From the NCBI GenBank assembly GCA_025350445.1, contig JANXXV010000924.1, forward strand, positions 1-10,906: a DNA stretch of 10,906 bases. The letters run 5' to 3'. Origin of the DNA: Bryobacteraceae bacterium. Lineage in GTDB: Bacteria; Acidobacteriota; Terriglobia; Bryobacterales; Bryobacteraceae. The translations under genes and the position numbers were made by a program. Below, piece after piece: positions 5,841-10,906 of the stretch. Every line of letters begins with the position of its first letter. Within the stretch, counting starts at the first letter, position 1. A model generated the notes under the pieces. That model was not told the DNA's origin and made no database searches. It saw only the letters and a program-made list of their open reading frames with translations.

Positions 5841-6602
5841 TCACTCCATCCGCATCCCACCGTTGATTTCTATCGACTCGCCCACGATATAGGAAGATTC
5901 TTCGCCTGCCAGGAACGAAATGAGCGTGGCGACTTCCGCGGCGGTTCCGGCACGACCCTGCGGAACCGTCTGCAATAAGAGCTTCATTCGTTCCGGTGGG
6001 GTGAACTTTTCGTGAATCGGCGTTTCAATGATGCCGGGGTTCACGGCATTCACTCGAATTCCGTAAGCGATTAGCTCTTTTGCAAGAGACTTGGTCATGC
6101 ACACAACGGCGGCCTTGGCGGCGGCATACGGCATCACTCCGGGGCTGCCGCCGTTACGCGCCGCTATGGAGGCAACATTAACGATGCAGCCCGACTTCCG
6201 AGCCATCATTTGCGGCGCCACGGCGCGCGTCATACGCAGGACGCTGCCGAGATTCGTATCCATGACCTGCTGCCAAAACCCGTCGGTTATTTCAAGCAGG
6301 CTCCGGCGGCCAACCAGGGAACCGGCGTTATTCACCAGCACGTCGATGCGGCCGAACTGTTCCAGGACTTGACCCGCCAGCGTTCCGGCACCGGAAGCAC
6401 AGGAAAGATCAGCTTGGAATACGGCCGCTTGCCCACCTTCATTCCGGATGCGATTTACGATATCAAGCGCGGCCGCTTCACTGCTGTTGTAGTGAACCCC
6501 AACGGTGGAACCACGGCCGGCTAAGACCAGTGCGGTGGCGGCGCCGATACCCGTACTGGATCCAGTGACAAGACTAACGTGACCAACAGGGAAGGGTTTC
6601 AT
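5841..6602 (-). CDS. Short-chain dehydrogenase/reductase (SDR), classical type
   Basis: The 253 residues are normal for a complete classical SDR. The NAD(P)-binding TGSSTGIG is at 13-20 and the structural NNAG at 91-94. The catalytic Ser145, Tyr159 and Lys163 are in the expected YxxxK order, with NPG at 188-190 and the C-terminal GESIEINGG. His37/Tyr38/Asn39 after the second strand (VGVHYNSSE) is the pattern common in NADP-preferring 3-oxoacyl-ACP-reductase-like members. The reaction is oxidation or reduction of a hydroxyl/keto group; the substrate cannot be read from the sequence. Its ATG overlaps the stop of the cupin gene upstream (ATGA), so it is translationally coupled to it and is the last gene of a unit that also held an alcohol dehydrogenase and an E1 beta subunit, both now broken. 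A sugar or sugar-acid substrate is therefore an inference. The gene itself shows no damage. Confidence 0.92.
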   Translation of the reverse strand: MKPFPVGHVSLVTGSSTGIGAATALVLAGRGSTVGVHYNSSEAAALDIVNRIRNEGGQAAVFQADLSCASGAGTLAGQVLEQFGRIDVLVNNAGSLVGRRSLLEITDGFWQQVMDTNLGSVLRMTRAVAPQMMARKSGCIVNVASIAARNGGSPGVMPYAAAKAAVVCMTKSLAKELIAYGIRVNAVNPGIIETPIHEKFTPPERMKLLLQTVPQGRAGTAAEVATLISFLAGEESSYIVGESIEINGGMRME

Positions 6603-7078
6603 CCGATTATGGGAATACGGGCAACTCGAGGATCGCGGAAGCGGCCGGCTTCATCGGTACTTCGAGTGGAGAACTCAGAAACGAGAGCCCCGCCAGGACC
6701 CGCCTGAATCCAGTACGGCAAATCAGGACTGAGCGTATACGGGCCGCCGGGCTGCAGGCAGATCTCAGGACGCGGGGTGTAATACGGTTCGCCGCCAGGC
6801 GGAGGCCGGCAAGCCGCGGTCGCTACTGGATTGCCGGGGACGCACAGGTGCACTATCCCCCAACGGCAACGAAATGTCCCCTCTTTACCTGGAAGGCCAT
6901 CAACGGCCGGATGCCAGTGCTCCGGGGAAGTTTGCCGCAAAAACATCACAATTCCCTTAGCACGGCATCTAGCCGCTTCGAAGCGGTCCTTTTCTTCCGG
7001 AGTAATGACAATCCCGGTCGCTTTCAGCATTACGGCAGCTTTGGAGACGACTTCCGAATCGTGTTGAGTTGAGATCAT
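6599..7078 (-). CDS. D-lyxose ketol-isomerase-like cupin, apparently degenerate
   Basis: The 159 residues resemble the D-lyxose/D-mannose isomerase cupins: PEHWHPAVDGLPGKEGTFRCRWG (52-74), a PPPGGEPYY segment, LSPDLPYWIQAGPGG and VSEFSTRSTDEA. From memory, active relatives read GKEETFR and LHWFQAG. Here Gly67 replaces one Glu and Tyr122 replaces the distal His that would bind the metal. His54 and His56 remain. Between EKDRFEAA and RCRAKGIVMF about 20 residues expected in relatives appear to be missing, in frame. The protein is therefore probably inactive or altered, although the frame is open. ATG 7078 follows a GGAAGAAG sequence. The stop overlaps the SDR start by four bases. The family call is from remembered motif similarity and is fairly but not fully sure. 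Confidence 0.65.
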   Translation of the reverse strand: MISTQHDSEVVSKAAVMLKATGIVITPEEKDRFEAARCRAKGIVMFLRQTSPEHWHPAVDGLPGKEGTFRCRWGIVHLCVPGNPVATAACRPPPGGEPYYTPRPEICLQPGGPYTLSPDLPYWIQAGPGGALVSEFSTRSTDEAGRFRDPRVARIPIIG

Positions 7079-7096
7079 GACTGCTTCTTCCAGAGG

Positions 7097-7264
7097 TTAA
7101 CAAACCGATCGTACCGCGTTCACGATATGTCCCACGGAAGGAATATAGTAGTTTTCCGTGACGGCGGCAACGGGGACGGGAGTGACCGGCGCAGCGACCC
7201 TGAGTATTGGCGCTTCCAGATGATCGATGCACTCATCCGGAACCCCGGGGGGCGAGCTCAGCAC
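7097..7264 (-). pseudogene. C-terminal fragment of an E1 beta subunit (2-oxoacid dehydrogenase/transketolase-like)
   Basis: About 56 codons are open up to TAA at 7097-7099: PDECIDHLEAPILRVAAPVT, then PVPVAAVTENYYIPSVGHIVNAVRSV. This is the characteristic end of pyruvate/branched-chain dehydrogenase E1 beta chains (a LDAPxLRV strand, then PVP, then LPSVxxIVxAVR). The intact subunit has about 325 residues, so only the tail remains. Just upstream the sequence turns into the broken alcohol dehydrogenase, so a deletion removed the dehydrogenase end together with most of E1. It lies 18 bp before the cupin gene, showing the original operon order. Confidence 0.7.
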
Positions 7265-7286
7265 GCCAGCCGCCGGTAACGCCGTT

Positions 7287-7820
7287 GCGGGCTATCTGCA
7301 AACACTCCAGGCCCATGCTTCCCTGCCCGAACACGACCACCGAATCGCCGATGCCGATTTGCGCGGTCTCCACCAGTCTGAAATCCCGTCGTCCACCTTC
7401 ACCAGTGCAATTTCCGGTAGGATCGCGCGCTCGCTGAAGCAACCCGGCATCTGGAAACCGATGATGGAGCCCTTTCGGCAAAAGTTGCTGCGTCCGGAAA
7501 GGCAGTGCACGCACGTCTCGCAGGGAAGCTTGGCTCGGGCCGCAACCCGGGCCCCTACCTTAGAATCGTGTAACGCCGGGGCCAGTCTCTAAAATGCGCA
7601 CGCAGAACTCATGTCCGAATAGCTGAACAGGCGCCTCTGTCTCCAGTCTGTGTTTGATCTTTTCAAATGCAAGCGTCGGGATTCCGAAGGCGAGTTGCGC
7701 CCCAGTCCCGCTTGGCTGCACACAGAGAACCTCAACGATCACGTGCCGGGGTTTCAAGAAGGGATCGCGAGTGTCATCCCGCGGCATGTCGTTAAACCCA
7801 TAAAACTTCCACGCTTTCAT
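7287..7820 (-). pseudogene. Zinc-dependent alcohol dehydrogenase, frameshifted and truncated
   Basis: From ATG 7820 (GAGG upstream) the frame reads MKAWKFYGFNDM, then HVIVEVLCVQPS and VQLFGHEFCVRILETGPGV: the N-terminal GroES-like domain of a medium-chain dehydrogenase, with Gly-His-Glu at the zinc site. It stops at TAA 7560-7562. Dropping the single T at 7562 restores KVGARVAARAKLPCETCVHC, which is followed by SGRSNFC, the structural-zinc cysteine region. A second break near 7374-7381 loses roughly 15 residues, after which VETAQIGIGDSVVVFGQGSMG (the NAD-binding Rossmann loop) runs to LECLQIAR and homology ends. A whole enzyme would be about 350 residues. Two independent breaks plus the lost C-terminus make this a true pseudogene rather than a sequencing slip. 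Confidence 0.8.
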
Positions 7821-8302
7821 CGAAGGCCTCGCTTGTTCAATGTATGATTGTGCAAGACCATGTGGTTGTTGGTAATTGAACCAGGTTCACTCCTCTCCAT
7901 TTTGACTCGTAACAAATCAGAGACTATCAAGCGATTCCCATTTATGGTGAAGGGGTTTTGTAATTCTGTGCGGCGTCGACCGCCCTCCGTTTGACTTGGT
8001 GGTGGGTCATCCGGAGTGGTGAGTCATCCGGCCTGTCTCGCCAGTGCCGGGGGCGATCTGGCCAGAAGACGGCGACTCGCTGCGAAGTTGGGTTCACCTC
8101 GTCGCATGGAAACGACTCGTCGCCCCAACGGCTGGTGACCCGCGCACCCGTTTTGCGCCTCCCTTCGGCACAAGTCTCGTTGCTGGCGCTTCTGCCTGCT
8201 TGTAGAATCGATGACTTGTCTGTTATCGGAATTTTGGGAGCGGGCGAATTTCACGCTCGCCGCCGGAATATCTCTTCAATAACTTCCAGTCGGCCCGGTT
8301 CG
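7821..8302. other. 482-bp stretch without a recognisable gene
   Basis: This region lies between the dehydrogenase pseudogene and the 136-residue protein gene. It holds the palindrome at 7832-7856 and a 15-bp direct repeat with 17-bp period (8000-8014 and 8017-8031, 14 of 15 bases identical, core GTCATCCGG). A 76-residue minus-strand frame (8024-8254) has no recognisable motif. I see nothing else supportable. Confidence 0.5.
7832..7856. promoter_or_regulatory. Imperfect palindrome, likely operator of the sugar operon
   Basis: CTTGTTCAAT and ATTGTGCAAG flank a 5-bp centre (GTATG). The arms pair at 8 of 10 positions. It sits 12-36 bp before the ATG of the broken dehydrogenase, the place expected for a repressor site of the LacI/GntR/IclR kind. 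No regulator gene is in the window and no strong promoter hexamers were found beside it, so the role is inferred from position and symmetry. Confidence 0.45.
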
Positions 8303-8713
8303 TTAAATTGCCCGCATCCGATTCCCGCGCGGCTTTTCTTCAACTTCAGCCAAGCCCAAGACCTTCAGAACCGGAGGCACATACATCGCGAAGCGTCCAC
8401 GGAAACCTTTCTTCAAACCGTACCAGCCGCCCACCGGATTGTTGGCCGATCGAGCCCAAGCCTCCACTGTTCCTTCGGCGGCATCCTTCTGCTCATCCGC
8501 GCTGCCGAGCAGCATCCAGTCGCCGTGGGCTTTGAGCATCGCGCAGAGATCGCCGATGCATCGGACGTGATAACGCAGTTCAGTTTTTCCTACGATCACC
8601 ACCAGCGCGGGCGGCTCCAGTTTTTCATCACGAAAAGCGGTGAATTCCGACCCGCCGCTCGGTGTTTTTAACGTCCACGGATTTTCTCTAGTCCCGCCGG
8701 TCTCTTTCTTCAT
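8303..8713 (-). CDS. Conserved protein of unknown function (possibly DUF6855 family)
   Basis: The 136 residues have no signal peptide or membrane segment, so the protein is probably cytoplasmic. The N-terminus GTRENPWTLKTPSGGSEFTA, a middle ELRYHVRCIGDLCAMLKAHGDW, then EGTVEAWARSANNPVGGWYGL and a C-terminal NRMRAI match a widespread small family that I recall as DUF6855. The name was not checked, and I know of no assigned activity. The many aromatic and Gly residues in the second half (GGWYGLKKGFRGRFAMYVPP) look like a compact globular domain. GGAGG lies four bases before the ATG, and a promoter-like pair lies just upstream. The gene stands alone: over 300 bp separate it from coding sequence on either side. 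Length and both termini agree with the family as remembered, so it is probably intact. Confidence 0.85.
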   Translation of the reverse strand: MKKETGGTRENPWTLKTPSGGSEFTAFRDEKLEPPALVVIVGKTELRYHVRCIGDLCAMLKAHGDWMLLGSADEQKDAAEGTVEAWARSANNPVGGWYGLKKGFRGRFAMYVPPVLKVLGLAEVEEKPRGNRMRAI

Positions 8714-9054
8714 CCGTCCTCCGCTTTCTCCTTACAATGTAGCCGCAAACTCTTCCGTGTCAGCGTGCGCCGTCAAACGAAACGTCCGCACGCTGTCGAC
8801 ATTTACGCGGCGATGTAGCGCCCGCCCATATTACCAAGGCACCCACGAACAGGAAAAAGAAGGTGTGGTCCCACCGCCCTCCGGGTGCGAGAGATCTTCG
8901 CGAATCACCCCGGCCTACTCCGTCATTTCGATTGGTCGGCCATGCCCGCGCGGTCCGATCAAGCCCGGCGGGATTTCCGGTGCGGCGCTGGTTAGGCAGA
9001 GGCTACCCCTCAGCCTTCAGCGTCAATCGGTCTGGTGAATTCGCGCACATCACG
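8714..9054. other. 341-bp gap without a supported gene
   Basis: This lies between the 136-residue protein gene and the receptor stop. The half nearest the small gene holds its promoter-like sequence and ribosome-binding site. The other half has only short frames broken by stops on both strands, none with recognisable motifs. No terminator with a T-run was seen after the receptor gene. Confidence 0.5.
8736..8763 (-). promoter_or_regulatory. Probable promoter of the 136-residue protein gene
   Basis: On the minus strand CTGACA (8758-8763, five of six to consensus) is followed after 16 bp by TACATT (8736-8741, four of six). Transcription would start about 16 bases before the ATG at 8713, leaving room for the GGAGG ribosome-binding site. 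The match is moderate but well placed. Confidence 0.45.
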
Positions 9055-10906
9055 CTAGAACGTGATCTTTGCCGCAAGCTGAATGATACGCGGATCGAAG
9101 GTGTCGGTCGGAGTGAGGAACCCCGCCGCCGGACTGAACACACGCGTCGCCGCATTGAAGTTATACTGCGTGGTCAGAAGCGCGCTGTAGTTCGGATGAT
9201 TGGCCAGGTTGAACGCCTCGAAAATCAGCTTCAGCCGGGCGCGTTCGCGGTAGAGCGCTATATCCCTCGAGAAGCGAATATCCACTGTTGCGAACCCCGG
9301 GCCTTCAAAGGTGTTGCGTCCGGTGTAGGGCGAGCGGTCGTTCCGGGTGTTGCCGTCGTTGTTCACGTCGCTGCTGCCGCCAACGGTGGAATTGTAGAAG
9401 CGGCCGCTCTGCCAGTTCGCCAGCGTGGAGAACTGATAGCCGGAGAGCACAGCGCGCACTACAGCGTTAGTTGAGGACTTGGCGTAATTGAGATCCCAAA
9501 CGCCGGAGAGGACGAACCGGTGGCGCAGGTCCGCATTTCCGCGGCCGCGATCCAGATTTGGCAGCAGCGTATCCTGCGCCACTTTACCATCGTCACCGCC
9601 GCCAACCACTACCGAAGTCTGATCGGGGACGGTGTCCAGAACCTTGGAGAACGTGTACGAGGTCTGCACCTGAAAACCCTTCGAGAAGCGCTTGGTCAGT
9701 TGGAGAAAGCCGCCGTGATAGATGGAGTCCGCGCCACTGTCGAACTCGCTCACGCGGCGGAAATTCTTCATCGGACGAAGGTCGGGGTGGCGGAAAAACG
9801 GCGCCGCCGATCCGTCGGCAAATGTGCCCGCCGTGGAAATGGACGGATAAAGGTTGATGTCGCGCGTGCGAGTCAGGTGTTCGCCGCGAACCCCCAGATA
9901 CCCCAGCGTCACCGCGTAGTCTTTAGCGAATTGCCGTTCGACGTTCAGGCTCCACTGGTGCGTCAGAGGTTGGACATAATCCGGCGCGAAAACGTAGATG
10001 TCCGGCGTACGCGCGACGGTGGGCGGAGCGCTCAGGATAGCCGGATAAGTGGGCAGCAACGCCGCTTGCGCGGGGTTCGCGGAGCTTAGGGAGTAGGTCT
10101 GAACCTGGATGCCGTTCTGCGAAAAGGCGGTCCCGGTGAGGATTGATGGCGTCCGTCCGTAGTAGATGCCATAGCCGCCGCGGATCACTGTACTGCCGCT
10201 GCCGTCCAGTTTGTAGGCGAAGCCGAAGCGCGGTGCGATGTTGTTCCGGTCCCGGTTGATCCGCGATGTGTCAAGGCCGGCGGCGAGAAGGTCGGGATCG
10301 GAGTTTTTGACCTTGGGTTGCGCGTAGTTGAAGGCGTCGTAGCGGATGCCGTAGTTGAGCGTCAGGCGATCGGTTACGCGCCAGCTATCCTGGGCGAAGA
10401 ACGCGATTTCATTGACGTTCGGCCGGGTAAGCGCCCCGTCCGTGCCGGCGCCGGCAAAGCCTTGCGTGAAGCTGGCAGCTTTCCTGGCCGCGAAATCGGC
10501 GTACGTGTTGAACTGGTACGAACCGCTGAAATTGCCCGGGAAGAAGTTGTCGATATGCTGAAAATTCATATCGGCGCCCATCTTGTAGGCATGGCGTCCG
10601 CGGTTGTAGGATAGCGCCTCAACTATCTGGTAGGTTCGCGCGTTGGTGTATCGCGGGCTGAAGCTATTGCGGCCGATATTGAGTATGGTCGCGCCGTTCT
10701 GGCGAATCTGCGCCTCGGGCGCGGTGGAATTGGCGGCGCCTGGCTCATTGTCGCGCGTGAAGATGAAGCGGGATTCCAGCACTGCCTTGGAGCCGAGTAC
10801 GAAAGTGTGGTTACCGGCGAAATTGTCCGTGCTCACGTCGCTGTTTCCCGTATGTTCGGCGGCGCTGCTTTGACCGGTATTTTCAAAGTTGACACCCTTG
10901 AAGCGG
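9055..10906 (-). CDS. Oar-like TonB-dependent outer membrane receptor (5' end cut by window edge)
   Basis: The frame is open from the right edge to TAG at 9055-9057, about 616 residues. A GTG at 10836 is not the start, since coding continues upstream (RFKGVNFENTGQSSAAEHTG). The visible part is outer-membrane barrel: alternating strands with many Tyr/Phe, including FFAQDSWRVTDRLTLNYGIR, NNIAPRFGFAYKL, VIRGGYGIYYGRTP, FQVQTSYTFSKVLD, LRHRFVLSGVWDL and LKLIFEAFNLANHPNYSALL. It ends in ITF; the terminal Phe is the recognition signal for barrel insertion. In this family an N-terminal carboxypeptidase-regulatory-like domain and plug would lie beyond the edge. Such receptors take up large substrates or act in export and adhesion, powered by TonB; the ligand cannot be told. 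Many paralogues are typical of Solibacter-like genomes, and the dead fragment at 5406-5750 is one. Confidence 0.92.
   Translation of the reverse strand, partial: RFKGVNFENTGQSSAAEHTGNSDVSTDNFAGNHTFVLGSKAVLESRFIFTRDNEPGAANSTAPEAQIRQNGATILNIGRNSFSPRYTNARTYQIVEALSYNRGRHAYKMGADMNFQHIDNFFPGNFSGSYQFNTYADFAARKAASFTQGFAGAGTDGALTRPNVNEIAFFAQDSWRVTDRLTLNYGIRYDAFNYAQPKVKNSDPDLLAAGLDTSRINRDRNNIAPRFGFAYKLDGSGSTVIRGGYGIYYGRTPSILTGTAFSQNGIQVQTYSLSSANPAQAALLPTYPAILSAPPTVARTPDIYVFAPDYVQPLTHQWSLNVERQFAKDYAVTLGYLGVRGEHLTRTRDINLYPSISTAGTFADGSAAPFFRHPDLRPMKNFRRVSEFDSGADSIYHGGFLQLTKRFSKGFQVQTSYTFSKVLDTVPDQTSVVVGGGDDGKVAQDTLLPNLDRGRGNADLRHRFVLSGVWDLNYAKSSTNAVVRAVLSGYQFSTLANWQSGRFYNSTVGGSSDVNNDGNTRNDRSPYTGRNTFEGPGFATVDIRFSRDIALYRERARLKLIFEAFNLANHPNYSALLTTQYNFNAATRVFSPAAGFLTPTDTFDPRIIQLAAKITF

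Noticed and set aside
5349..5860. Two minus-strand reading frames, 126 and 164 residues
   Set aside because: They are antisense to the receptor remnant and have no recognisable motif. The longer one also overlaps the end of the intact SDR gene.
8000..8031. 15-bp direct repeat as a possible attachment site or CRISPR-like unit
   Set aside because: There are only two copies with a 17-bp period, and no integrase, spacer array or mobile gene is nearby.
8024..8254. 76-residue minus-strand reading frame
   Set aside because: It has a low-complexity Arg/Gln-rich composition, no motif and no clear ribosome-binding site, and lies in a region with a direct repeat.
7991..8671. 226-residue plus-strand reading frame
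   Set aside because: It runs antisense through the conserved 136-residue gene (8303-8713). Its composition is Arg/Ser/His-rich without motifs, and the part outside that gene shows no homology I can recognise.
8764..9054. Short plus-strand frame with a segment reading REIFANHPGLLRHFDW
   Set aside because: Stops close in on both sides, there is no start with a ribosome-binding site, and I recognise no family, so chance is as likely as a gene remnant.
9049..9066. ATCACG/CGTGAT inverted repeat over the receptor stop codon
   Set aside because: The stem is only 6 bp with moderate GC and no following T-run, and it lies within coding sequence, so a terminator call is not supported.

Overview
The window looks like chromosome from an Acidobacteriota bacterium, most likely a Solibacter/Bryobacter-type soil organism. 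This is an inference. It rests on the high GC, on a DUF1501 + DUF1549/DUF1553 gene pair, on an Oar-like TonB-dependent receptor ending in Phe, and on decayed copies of the same kinds of genes. Every intact gene I can support lies on the minus strand; the only plus-strand coding trace is a dead receptor fragment. No rRNA, tRNA, CRISPR array, insertion sequence or phage gene was seen.

Layout, in transcription order from right to left. (1) 9055-10906: barrel of a large TonB-dependent receptor whose 5' end lies beyond the right edge. (2) 8303-8713: a 136-residue conserved protein of unknown function with its own promoter-like sequence. (3) 7821-8302: a non-coding stretch that carries a 25-bp imperfect palindrome just before the next start. 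(4) 5841-7820: a decaying sugar-catabolism operon. It holds a frameshifted zinc alcohol dehydrogenase, only the last ~56 codons of a 2-oxoacid dehydrogenase/transketolase-type beta subunit, a D-lyxose-isomerase-like cupin that has lost expected metal ligands, and an intact short-chain dehydrogenase overlapping it by ATGA. (5) 5406-5822 on the plus strand: C-terminal remnant of a second TonB-dependent receptor, then a 14-bp tandem repeat and a hairpin. (6) 3524-5398: a compact four-gene set with one good promoter: Phd-type antitoxin, VapC-type PIN toxin, membrane-anchored lytic transglycosylase and type IV pilin-like protein. Each reading frame overlaps the next. (7) 1-3376: a secreted DUF1549/DUF1553 protein with one c-type heme motif, followed 10 bp later by a Tat-type DUF1501 protein that runs off the left edge.

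The most interesting part is region 6. Its promoter (TTGACA, 17 bp, TATCTT) is followed at the predicted transcription start by two copies of ACTAGTCA with a 9-bp period, a likely autoregulatory operator. The antitoxin frame has no ATG, GTG or TTG that would include its conserved N-terminus, and a CTG with good ribosome-binding spacing is the best start. Coupling a toxin-antitoxin pair to a muralytic enzyme and a pilin in one overlapping unit is unusual. All functional statements come from reading motifs; no database search was possible.
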